A stretch of 47,780 nt of DNA from GCA-2718845 sp913041905. Lineage in GTDB: Bacteria > Pseudomonadota > Gammaproteobacteria > GCA-002705445 > GCA-002716945. Positions 35,477 through 42,850 of this stretch are shown piece after piece. Both the position numbers and the translations under genes were made by a program. Numbering within the stretch: position 1 is the first letter of the stretch; every line of letters starts with the position of its first letter. The notes below the pieces were generated by a model. It worked only from the letters and a program-made list of their open reading frames with translations. It searched no databases and was not told the DNA's origin. The stretch spans positions 1 to 47,780 of the forward strand of contig CAJWJQ010000003.1 in the NCBI GenBank assembly GCA_913041905.1, given 5' to 3'.

Positions 35477-37006
35477 ATGAAAATATTTGGAACAGATGGA
35501 ATAAGAGGTAAATATGGATCATTTCCAATAACCAAAGAAGATATTTTTTATTTAGGGCAATCATTAGTTGAAGTACTTAGAATTAAGGATGACGCGATAT
35601 TTTTTATTATTTCAAATGATGGAAGAGAGTCAGGCATATTTCTTCAGGATGCTCTATCATCAGGTATTAGAAAAGTAGGTGGCGAAGTAACTCTAGTTGG
35701 CATTAATCCAACTCCTATAGTTGGCTATGCTACAAAGTGTATTAATGAAATGTTGATCGTAGAGCATTGTCCTACGGTTGGTCCTAAAATGATATCTTGC
35801 TTTGGTGTTCAAATTACAGCTTCACATAATCCATTTTCCGATAATGGCATAAAAATATTTAATTCTAACGGACAGAAAATATCTGCTGAACTTGAGAGCA
35901 AAATAGAAGCATGTTTTTCCAAGCTCAAAAATCTGGACCAGCCAAAATATGTTAGAAAATTTAGATCACCTGAAATGAAATCAACTGGAGAGGTCATGGG
36001 ATTAGAGCGCCCATGGAATGAAATCTTTGATAATGCAATGAGCCCATCAAGGATGTATAAAAACATGTTATTACACATCTTTGATAATGAGCTAAATATT
36101 TCCAGTCAGGAAAAAAAGATAAAAATCATGATTGATTGTGCCAATGGTGCTTATTCTCCATATATTGAAAGCATGTTTAATCTTTTCCCAAATTATATTG
36201 TCGTACCTATTTATAACAAGCCTAATGGAGTTAATATCAACTTAAGCTGTGGCGCTACTAAACCAGAAGTCTTGAAAGAAGAGCTAATTCAGTACAATAA
36301 ATCTAACAAAGATCAAGTTGATTTTGGAGCATCCTATGATGGCGATGGAGATAGAGTTATATTTATTACGAAAAAGGGAAATATTGTAAATGGAGATCAA
36401 ATACTATTTATTTTTTCTAAATATCTTAAAGAGGTTGAAAATTATAATGGCGCAGTTGTAGGCACATCTATGACAAACTTTGGCATACAAAAAGCATATG
36501 ATGAAATTGGCATCAATCTCATTAAAACTGATGTTGGAGATAAATATGTTTTAGAAAAAATGAAAGAAATACATTCAATAATTGGCGGGGAATCATCAGG
36601 CCATATTATATTTAATCATCTTGATTATTATCTTTATACAGAGGAAGCAATTCATGGAAAAGAAGATCCTTATCCAATAGGAGACTCTCTTCTTACAACA
36701 CTGTATTTATTGAAAATTATGAATTATTATAAAAATAATATTTCATTAGATGACATGATAGAATCTATACCTATTACACCCAGCAGGCTATTTAATCAGA
36801 AAGTAATTAATAAAACTGAATTTTTATCAGACAAGCATAATAAAAAAGTTTTTGCTACATTAGTAAATGAGATTGAAGGTAATGGTAGAATTCTTATAAG
36901 ACCTTCTGGCACAGAAAACTTAATCAGAGTCTTAATAGAACATAGAGATGTTAATAAAATAGACGAACTTGAAATGTATTTCTATGATAATATAAAACAA
37001 AAATAA
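35477..37006 (+). CDS. glmM: Phosphoglucosamine mutase with three extra loops
   Basis: Converts glucosamine 6-phosphate to glucosamine 1-phosphate on the route to UDP-GlcNAc. 509 residues against about 445 normally. Active-site Ser116 in TASHNP, metal-binding DGDGD at 288-292, sugar loop GGESSGH at 371-377 and phosphate loop RPSGTE at 475-480 are all intact, so it is probably active. The excess comes from three insertions, at about 90-105, 164-190 and 382-399. The second carries PEMKSTGEVMG (165-175), identical to CarB 910-920. It lies in a folP-glmM-tpiA-secG series with short spacers. Confidence 0.95.
   Translation: MKIFGTDGIRGKYGSFPITKEDIFYLGQSLVEVLRIKDDAIFFIISNDGRESGIFLQDALSSGIRKVGGEVTLVGINPTPIVGYATKCINEMLIVEHCPTVGPKMISCFGVQITASHNPFSDNGIKIFNSNGQKISAELESKIEACFSKLKNLDQPKYVRKFRSPEMKSTGEVMGLERPWNEIFDNAMSPSRMYKNMLLHIFDNELNISSQEKKIKIMIDCANGAYSPYIESMFNLFPNYIVVPIYNKPNGVNINLSCGATKPEVLKEELIQYNKSNKDQVDFGASYDGDGDRVIFITKKGNIVNGDQILFIFSKYLKEVENYNGAVVGTSMTNFGIQKAYDEIGINLIKTDVGDKYVLEKMKEIHSIIGGESSGHIIFNHLDYYLYTEEAIHGKEDPYPIGDSLLTTLYLLKIMNYYKNNISLDDMIESIPITPSRLFNQKVINKTEFLSDKHNKKVFATLVNEIEGNGRILIRPSGTENLIRVLIEHRDVNKIDELEMYFYDNIKQK
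35744..35791 (+). other. GlmM insertion 1 (residues about 90-105)
   Basis: Compared from memory with Escherichia coli GlmM, about 16 residues (NEMLIVEHCPTVGPKM) are added between PTPIVGYATKCI and the strand leading to the catalytic TASHNP. The DNA contains a short inverted repeat CGTAG (35758-35762) and CTACG (35772-35776) with a 9-base loop. It resembles nothing I recognise. Confidence 0.6.
35966..36046 (+). other. GlmM insertion 2 with CarB-like motif (residues 164-190)
   Basis: About 27 added residues before the helix RMYKNMLLHIFDNEL. Residues 165-175 match CarB 910-920 exactly, and the similarity continues more loosely (LERPWNEIFDNA against IGDSFGEAYFKA). At DNA level 35969-36000 matches 29022-29053 in 27 of 32 bases, all five differences in third codon positions. 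A perfect inverted repeat CATGGG/CCCATG (35995-36015, 9-base loop) lies inside. Local G+C is visibly higher than around it. Confidence 0.7.
36620..36673 (+). other. GlmM insertion 3 (residues about 382-399)
   Basis: About 17 added residues (LDYYLYTEEAIHGKEDPY) between the sugar-binding GGESSGHIIF and the GDSLLT element that normally follows after a short loop. It is rich in Tyr and acidic residues. No palindrome or known motif was found in it. Confidence 0.55.
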
Positions 37007-37018
37007 ATAGGACTGTAA

Positions 37019-37774
37019 ATGGCTAAATACTTAATTGTTGCAAATTGGAAACAGAATGGCTCTAAAAAAATCCTTGAAAATCTAACAAAATCTTTTCTGA
37101 AAGCCCGAAAGATTAAAAATTCTGTCGTATTACTTCCTCCGTCAATTTATTTGTCATCAATTTCTTCAATAATAGGTAAGGATAAAAAATTTTCAGTTGG
37201 TATTCAAAACATATCGCCCCATAAAGAAGGAGCTTTTACAGGTGAAATTTCCGCGAGTATGATTAAAGATTTTGGTGCGAGATATATTCTTATTGGTCAT
37301 TCTGAAAGAAGACATATATTTCAAGAATCAAACAATGAAATTTCCAATAAACTTATATTGTCTATGGAGAATAAATTTTCTACTATTCTTTGCGTAGGAG
37401 AAACTATTATTGAGCGTAATAAGAAAATTACTAAAAAAGTAATTGCTAATCAATTAAAAACAGCTTTATTTAAATCTAAGCAATTAATTAAACAAAATTC
37501 TTCTAAATTAATAATAGCCTACGAACCAGTGTGGGCTATTGGTACAGGTAAAACTGCTCAAATTCAAGATATAGAGGATGTCCATGCATATATTAGACTG
37601 TCATTGTCTAGGATTATTGGGCCTAAGCATAAAAGTATAAAAATACTTTATGGGGGGAGTGTAAATAATAAAAATGCATCCACAATATTGTCATTAGATG
37701 ATGTTGATGGTGCATTAGTTGGAGGCGCTTCATTAAATTCAAAAAAATTCATTGAAATTTGTTCGTCAATTTGA
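37019..37774 (+). CDS. tpiA: Triosephosphate isomerase
   Basis: Interconverts dihydroxyacetone phosphate and glyceraldehyde 3-phosphate. 251 residues, TIM barrel. Catalytic residues: Asn9 and Lys11 in VANWKQNG, His in IGHSERR, Glu in AYEPVWAIGTG, and the phosphate loop LYGGSV. It is followed by secG after 13 bases, the conserved tpiA-secG-tRNA-Leu-nuo order. Confidence 0.98.
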   Translation: MAKYLIVANWKQNGSKKILENLTKSFLKARKIKNSVVLLPPSIYLSSISSIIGKDKKFSVGIQNISPHKEGAFTGEISASMIKDFGARYILIGHSERRHIFQESNNEISNKLILSMENKFSTILCVGETIIERNKKITKKVIANQLKTALFKSKQLIKQNSSKLIIAYEPVWAIGTGKTAQIQDIEDVHAYIRLSLSRIIGPKHKSIKILYGGSVNNKNASTILSLDDVDGALVGGASLNSKKFIEICSSI

Positions 37775-37787
37775 GATAAATAACATC

Positions 37788-38114
37788 ATGCAAACAATAA
37801 TACTAGCCATACATATAATTCTTGCGGTTTCCCTAGTTGTTCTCATACTTGTTCAACACGGAAAAGGTGCTGATGCTGGAGCAGCATTTGGCAGTGGCGC
37901 CTCCTCAACAGTTTTTGGTGCAAAAGGTAGTGCGACTTTTTTAACAAAGCTAACAACTTTTATAGCCTTAATTTTTTTTATTACAAGTTTATCTTTAGCT
38001 TATTTTGCATCAAATATACAACTAGATAATAAAAGTTTATTAGAAAAAGAAATAACAACTCAACAAGAATCAGTTAATCCCCCTAATACTGATAATCAAA
38101 ACAACCTTCCTTAG
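37788..38114 (+). CDS. secG: Preprotein translocase subunit SecG
   Basis: Small membrane subunit of the SecYEG channel. From ATG 37788 the protein has 108 residues: segment 1 (about 2-22), the conserved cytoplasmic loop GKGADAGAAFGSGASSTVFG, segment 2 (about 52-72) and a hydrophilic tail. A longer reading from 37752 would overlap tpiA and adds residues foreign to the family, so 37788 was chosen. A tRNA gene starts 4 bases after the stop. Confidence 0.95.
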   Translation: MQTIILAIHIILAVSLVVLILVQHGKGADAGAAFGSGASSTVFGAKGSATFLTKLTTFIALIFFITSLSLAYFASNIQLDNKSLLEKEITTQQESVNPPNTDNQNNLP

Positions 38115-38118
38115 TTTA

Positions 38119-38200
38119 GCCGATGTGGTGGAACTGGTAGACACGCTGTCTTGAGGGGGCAGTGACGAAAGTCGTGCCGGTTCGAGTCCGGCCATCGGCA
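38119..38200 (+). tRNA. tRNA-Leu (anticodon GAG)
   Basis: An 82-base class II tRNA: acceptor GCCGATG pairs with CATCGGC, discriminator A at 38200, D arm TGGTGGAACTGGTAGACAC, anticodon stem CTGTC/GGCAG with loop TTGAGGG (GAG at 38153-38155), variable arm TGACGAAAGTCGT, and T arm GCCGG-TTCGAGT-CCGGC. The 3' CCA is not encoded and must be added enzymatically. It reads CUC and CUU codons. Position between secG and nuoA is conserved in related bacteria. Confidence 0.97.
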
Positions 38201-38290
38201 GACCTATGTATGGAACAACCCATTGACCTTTAAAATTATAATGAAATTAATAAAACTATTTCTTTTCATACAAATAATTTATATGTCTAA

Positions 38291-38329
38291 GTTTTATAGG
38301 ATATAATGTCTGTTTTATAGGATATAATG
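38291..38329 (+). promoter_or_regulatory. Tandemly duplicated -10 region upstream of nuoA
   Basis: The 18-base unit GTTTTATAGGATATAATG occurs twice, at 38291-38308 and 38312-38329, each holding a perfect TATAAT (38302-38307; 38323-38328). Starts near 38314 and 38335 would follow. The first keeps the GGAG ribosome site (38335-38338) in a 30-base leader, the second would begin on it. -35 elements are weak. Confidence 0.55.
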
Positions 38330-38344
38330 GAGTTGGAGTAATAT

Positions 38345-38701
38345 ATGCTATTAGAGTACCTGCCAGTATTAATATTCTTAGTTTTTGCAATAATTTTTGC
38401 TGCTATAATGCTGAGCATCGGTTTTACGCTTGGCAAAAATAATCCTAACACAGAAAAGAATTCACCATATGAATGTGGCTTTGAAGCTTTTGAAGATTCT
38501 AGAATGAAATTTGATGTCCGATATTATTTGGTTGCAATTTTATTTATAATTTTTGATTTAGAAATAGCTTTTTTGTTTCCATGGGCTGTAGTTGTACATG
38601 AAATAGGCTTTATTGGAATTATATCTATGGCATTATTTTTATTAATTTTAGTTGTTGGATTTATTTATGAGTGGAAAAAAGGGGCGCTAGAATGGGATTA
38701 G
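38345..38701 (+). CDS. nuoA: NADH-quinone oxidoreductase subunit A
   Basis: Membrane subunit of complex I, 118 residues, three membrane segments (about 5-27, 60-82, 88-110). The conserved loop NSPYECGFEAFEDSRMKFDVRYY carries the Cys and acidic residues near the quinone tunnel. GGAG at 38335-38338 is a good ribosome site. First gene of the nuo operon. The stop overlaps nuoB by 10 bases. Confidence 0.97.
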   Translation: MLLEYLPVLIFLVFAIIFAAIMLSIGFTLGKNNPNTEKNSPYECGFEAFEDSRMKFDVRYYLVAILFIIFDLEIAFLFPWAVVVHEIGFIGIISMALFLLILVVGFIYEWKKGALEWD

Positions 38702-39180
38702 AAAATATACATAAGGATGGTTTTGTTTTAACAAAATCCTCAAATCTTTTTGATTGGGCAAGAACCGGTTCTTTATGGCCAATGACTTTTGGGTTAGCTT
38801 GTTGCGCTGTAGAAATGATGCATGCAGGCGCTTCAAGATATGACTTGGATCGTTTTGGCGTGTTATTTAGACCAAGCCCAAGACAATCTGACGTAATGAT
38901 TGTTGCTGGTACGCTTGTAAATAAAATGGCACCAGCTTTAAGAAAAGTTTATGATCAGATGGCAGAGCCTAAATGGGTTATTTCTATGGGTTCATGTGCA
39001 AATGGAGGTGGTTACTATCATTATTCTTACGCAGTAGTTAGGGGTTGCGATAGAATTGTTCCGGTTGATATATACGTACCAGGATGTCCGCCAACAGCCG
39101 AAGCTTTATTATATGGAATATTACAATTACAAAATAAAATTAAAAGACAAAACACATTAGTAGCAAATAGTCCTGTGTAA
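38692..39180 (+). CDS. nuoB: NADH-quinone oxidoreductase subunit B
   Basis: Carries the terminal 4Fe-4S cluster N2 that reduces quinone. 162 residues from ATG 38692, which has AGGGG upstream and matches the family N-terminus MGLEN; an earlier ATG at 38671 adds residues from inside nuoA and is rejected. Cluster ligands are the tandem Cys in LACCAVEMMHAG, Cys in GSCANGGG and Cys in VPGCPPTAEALLYG. Confidence 0.96.
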   Translation: MGLENIHKDGFVLTKSSNLFDWARTGSLWPMTFGLACCAVEMMHAGASRYDLDRFGVLFRPSPRQSDVMIVAGTLVNKMAPALRKVYDQMAEPKWVISMGSCANGGGYYHYSYAVVRGCDRIVPVDIYVPGCPPTAEALLYGILQLQNKIKRQNTLVANSPV

Positions 39181-39189
39181 ATTATTTCA

Positions 39190-39846
39190 ATGCAAGATAT
39201 TATTTCTAAATATATAACTGAACCCTATAATCTTATTTTAGATTCAGATATCGTGACGCTTAAAATAAATAAAAATTCACTATTAAAAGTTATGACAACT
39301 TTAAAACATAATAATGAATTTCTATTTACTCAATTATCAGATTTATGTGCAATTGATTATAGCATGTATGGAGAATCAGAATGGGAAACAAGTGAAGCAA
39401 CATCAACGGGATATAATAGAGGTATAAAGCCAAAATCACACGGAAGAATTAAATTTGGAGATAGTATAAAAAATAAAAATAACGAAAGTAGATTTTGTGT
39501 TGTTTATCATCTATTGTCTATAAAAAAAAATTGTAGAATTAGAGTGAAAGTTTATTTAGATGATAATGAAATAATAATCCCGTCTGTAGTTAATTTATGG
39601 TCTGCTGCAAATTGGTACGAAAGAGAAGCTTTTGATTTATTTGGCATTTTGTTTGAAGGCCACCCAGACCTAAGGCGTATACTGACAGATTATGGATTTA
39701 TTGGACATCCTTTTAGAAAAGATTTTCCATTAATTGGTAATACTCAAATTAGATATGATCCTACTTTAAAAAAAATTATACATGAACCTGTTGATATAGA
39801 ACCAAGGGTTCTAGTTCCAAAAGTAATTAGAGAAAATAAAGAATGA
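39190..39846 (+). CDS. nuoC: NADH-quinone oxidoreductase subunit C
   Basis: Peripheral-arm subunit, 218 residues, separate from NuoD (fused in enterobacteria). The signature NWYEREAFDLFGILFEGHPDLRRIL and the end GHPFRKDFP are intact. A loop of about 45 residues after ICAIDYS-like start (SEWETSEATSTGYNRG to ESRF) is longer than in the shortest homologues and resembles the form I recall from betaproteobacteria. The stop overlaps nuoD by 4 bases. Confidence 0.95.
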   Translation: MQDIISKYITEPYNLILDSDIVTLKINKNSLLKVMTTLKHNNEFLFTQLSDLCAIDYSMYGESEWETSEATSTGYNRGIKPKSHGRIKFGDSIKNKNNESRFCVVYHLLSIKKNCRIRVKVYLDDNEIIIPSVVNLWSAANWYEREAFDLFGILFEGHPDLRRILTDYGFIGHPFRKDFPLIGNTQIRYDPTLKKIIHEPVDIEPRVLVPKVIRENKE

Positions 39847-41096
39847 AGGAATTTAAAAATTTTACAATGAATTTTGGACCACAGCATCCAGCAGCGCATG
39901 GAGTCTTACGATTAGTTTTACAGATGGATGGAGAAATAATCAAGGATGCTGACCCACATATTGGTCTTTTGCATCGTGCTACCGAAAAATTAGCCGAATC
40001 AAAACCATACAACCAGTCTATTGGTTATATGGATAGATTAGATTATGTTTCCATGATGTGCAATGAACATGCTTATGTTCTAGCAATAGAAAAATTACTA
40101 AATATAGATATTCCTGATAGAGCTAAATACATAAGGGTAATGTTTGATGAAATTACAAGAATACTTAATCATTTGCTTTGGCTTGGAGCGCACGCGCTTG
40201 ATATTGGAGCTATGTCAGTATTTTTATATTCTTTCAGAGAACGTGAAGATTTAATGGATTGTTATGAAGCCGTTTCAGGAACTAGGATGCATGCAACATA
40301 TTACAGACCAGGAGGTGTTTTTAGAGATTTACCTGAAAGTATGCCTAAATATGAAAAGTCCATTCTTAAAAATAAAGATGAGTTAAAAGATTTAAATTAT
40401 AACAGAGAAGGAACTTTGCTAGATTTTTTAGAAGATTTCGTTTCTAGATTTCCTGAGTGTATTAATGAATATGAGAATCTGCTAACAGACAATAGGATAT
40501 GGAAGCAAAGAACGGTTGGTATAGGAGTTGTTAATCCTGAAAGAGCGATTGAATTAGGATTTACTGGACCAATGTTGAGGGGCTCTGGCATTCCATGGGA
40601 TTTAAGAAAGAAACAACCTTACGAGGTTTATAATAAACTTAAATTCGATATACCAATTGGCAAAACAGGGGATTCTTATGATAGATATTTAGTAAGAATT
40701 GAAGAACTAAGGCAATCCAATAAAATTATTAAACAATGTATTGATTGGTTAAAGAATAATCCAGGACCAATAATGATAGATGATGCGAAGGTTGCTACTC
40801 CAAACAGAAAAAATATGAAAGAGGATATGGAATCACTAATACATCATTTTAAAATATTTACTGAAGGCTATTGTATACCCGAAGGTGAAACTTATACAGC
40901 AATTGAAGCACCGAAAGGGGAATTTGGAATTTATCTAATATCTGATGGAGCAAATAAACCATATAGGCTTAAAATTAGGGCTCCTGGTTTTTCACATCTT
41001 TCAGCTTTAAATGAAATGTGTAAAAATCACATGTTGTCAGATGTAGTAACTATTATAGGTACGCAAGATATTGTTTTTGGGGAAATAGATAGATGA
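39843..41096 (+). CDS. nuoD: NADH-quinone oxidoreductase subunit D
   Basis: 49-kDa-type subunit lining the quinone pocket with NuoB, 417 residues. It begins with NFGPQHPAAHGVLRLVLQMDGE, where the His and neighbours contact quinone, followed by HIGLLHRATEKL and MCNEHAYVLAIEKLL, and ends in DIVFGEIDR. The length is normal. Overlaps of 4 bases with nuoC and nuoE. Confidence 0.97.
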   Translation: MKEFKNFTMNFGPQHPAAHGVLRLVLQMDGEIIKDADPHIGLLHRATEKLAESKPYNQSIGYMDRLDYVSMMCNEHAYVLAIEKLLNIDIPDRAKYIRVMFDEITRILNHLLWLGAHALDIGAMSVFLYSFREREDLMDCYEAVSGTRMHATYYRPGGVFRDLPESMPKYEKSILKNKDELKDLNYNREGTLLDFLEDFVSRFPECINEYENLLTDNRIWKQRTVGIGVVNPERAIELGFTGPMLRGSGIPWDLRKKQPYEVYNKLKFDIPIGKTGDSYDRYLVRIEELRQSNKIIKQCIDWLKNNPGPIMIDDAKVATPNRKNMKEDMESLIHHFKIFTEGYCIPEGETYTAIEAPKGEFGIYLISDGANKPYRLKIRAPGFSHLSALNEMCKNHMLSDVVTIIGTQDIVFGEIDR

Positions 41097-41584
41097 GTCA
41101 AAAATATGTTATTAACGATGAAATTATAAATCAGATAGATAGGGTTAAGAGAAAATTTCCTGTCATGGAATCGAAATCCCCAATCATTGAAAGTTTATTA
41201 ATACTACAACATCATAACCAAGGTTTTGTTACTAAAGAAATAATTCAAGCCCTAGCAAAATATTTAGAGGTAAAAGATATTGATGTATTTGAGGTAGCTA
41301 CATTTTATACAATGATCAACATAAAACCTGTGGGAAGAAATGTAATTGCTGTTTGTAATAATATTTCGTGCATGCTTAGAGGTTCAGATAATATACTCAA
41401 TCATATTGAAAAAAAACTAAATATAAAAGTTGGAGAATCCACACCAGATAAAAAATTTTATTTAAAAGATGAAATAGAATGTTTAGCTGCTTGCAATGGG
41501 GGACCAATGATGCAAGTAAATCATAAAAACTATGAAAATTTAACTCTAGAGAAAGTAGATAATATTTTAGAGGGAATAAAATGA
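41093..41584 (+). CDS. nuoE: NADH-quinone oxidoreductase subunit E
   Basis: 24-kDa-type thioredoxin-fold subunit holding 2Fe-2S cluster N1a, 163 residues. The ligands are two Cys in VCNNISCMLRG and two in IECLAACNGGPMMQVN. DVFEVATFYTMINI is the conserved helical region. Overlaps of 4 bases with nuoD and nuoF show translational coupling. Confidence 0.96.
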   Translation: MSQKYVINDEIINQIDRVKRKFPVMESKSPIIESLLILQHHNQGFVTKEIIQALAKYLEVKDIDVFEVATFYTMINIKPVGRNVIAVCNNISCMLRGSDNILNHIEKKLNIKVGESTPDKKFYLKDEIECLAACNGGPMMQVNHKNYENLTLEKVDNILEGIK

Positions 41585-42849
41585 ACATAAAAGTTTGTAC
41601 GGAAACTTTTAATCTTAATAATCCAGCATCTATGGAAACATATATAAGTCTAGGTGGTTATGGGGCATGGAAAAAAATAGTAGAAAGAAAATCATCTAAG
41701 ATAGAAATAATAAATAAAATTAAAGAATCAGGATTAAGAGGTAAAGGCGGAGCAGGTTTTTTAACAGGACTAAAGTGGTCATTTATACCGCAACAAGCAA
41801 AACAAAAATATTTAGTATGCAACTCAGATGAAAGCGAGCCTGGAACTTGCAAAGATAGGGATATTTTAAGATATAACCCACATGCAATTATTGAAGGAAT
41901 GTTAATAGCCTCTTATGCAATTGGAGCTTCAGTAGCTTATAATTATCTTCGCGGTGAGTTTTTAGATGAACAATGGAAGGTTTTCAATAATGCGTTAGAA
42001 GAAGCGTATAAAAATAATTTTATAGGTAAAAATATATTATCTACTAATATTTGCATAGAAATTTATTCTTTAATTGGAGCAGGTGCATATATTGTTGGAG
42101 AAGAAACCGCAATGCTTGAATCTATTGAAGGAAAGAGGGGAATGCCTAGAATTAAACCTCCATTTCCAGCAATAAAAGGACTGTTTGGAAAACCAACCAT
42201 AATTAATAATACAGAGACTTTAGCTAGCATTCCTAAAATTATGGTAAATAACGAAGATTGGTATAAAGATATTGGTATAGGAAGCTCTGAAGGAATTAAG
42301 ATTTTTTCCATGAGCGGACACATAAATAAACCAAATAATTATGAAATACCTTTAGGCACGCCGTTTTCAGAATTATTAAAACTGTCTGGTGGAGTATTAA
42401 ATGGAAATAAATTAAAAGCAGTTATCCCAGGAGGTTCCTCTGTGCCTGTAATTAAGGGAGAAGATATGATGATGACAACAATGGATTATCCATCGATTGC
42501 AAGAGCTGGATCAATGTTAGGGTCTGGTGGAGTTATTGTTATGGATGAAACCACTTGCATGGTTTCAGTTCTTCATCGCATTTCAAGATTTTATTATTCC
42601 GAATCATGTGGACAATGCACACCATGTAGAGAAGGAACTGGTTGGCTACATAAGATTTTATCAAATATATTAAATGGAAAGGGAACATTAAACAATCTTG
42701 ATCAGCTTAATAAAATTGCAAATCAAATCGAAGGACATTGTATTTGCGCATTGGGAGATGCAGCAGCTATGCCTGTTAGAAGTTTTTTAAAACATTTTTG
42801 GCATGAATTTGAATATTATGTAGAAAAAAAAGAGTCTATGGTTTCCTAA
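41581..42849 (+). CDS. nuoF: NADH-quinone oxidoreductase subunit F
   Basis: NADH-oxidising flavoprotein subunit, 422 residues. LRGKGGAGFLTGLKWSF and the following CNSDESEPGTCKDR bind FMN and NADH; SCGQCTPCREGTGW and the later Cys in GHCICALGDAAAMP hold 4Fe-4S cluster N3. One base separates it from nuoG. Confidence 0.97.
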   Translation: MNIKVCTETFNLNNPASMETYISLGGYGAWKKIVERKSSKIEIINKIKESGLRGKGGAGFLTGLKWSFIPQQAKQKYLVCNSDESEPGTCKDRDILRYNPHAIIEGMLIASYAIGASVAYNYLRGEFLDEQWKVFNNALEEAYKNNFIGKNILSTNICIEIYSLIGAGAYIVGEETAMLESIEGKRGMPRIKPPFPAIKGLFGKPTIINNTETLASIPKIMVNNEDWYKDIGIGSSEGIKIFSMSGHINKPNNYEIPLGTPFSELLKLSGGVLNGNKLKAVIPGGSSVPVIKGEDMMMTTMDYPSIARAGSMLGSGGVIVMDETTCMVSVLHRISRFYYSESCGQCTPCREGTGWLHKILSNILNGKGTLNNLDQLNKIANQIEGHCICALGDAAAMPVRSFLKHFWHEFEYYVEKKESMVS

Positions 42850-42850
42850 T

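Noticed and set aside
38119..38200. tRNA-Leu as a possible integration site
   Set aside because: No integrase, no duplicated tRNA 3' end nearby, and the secG-tRNA-nuoA order is the conserved one.
38224..38242. TTGACC and TATAAT after the tRNA as a promoter
   Set aside because: The two hexamers are separated by only 7 bases, too close for a sigma-70 promoter.
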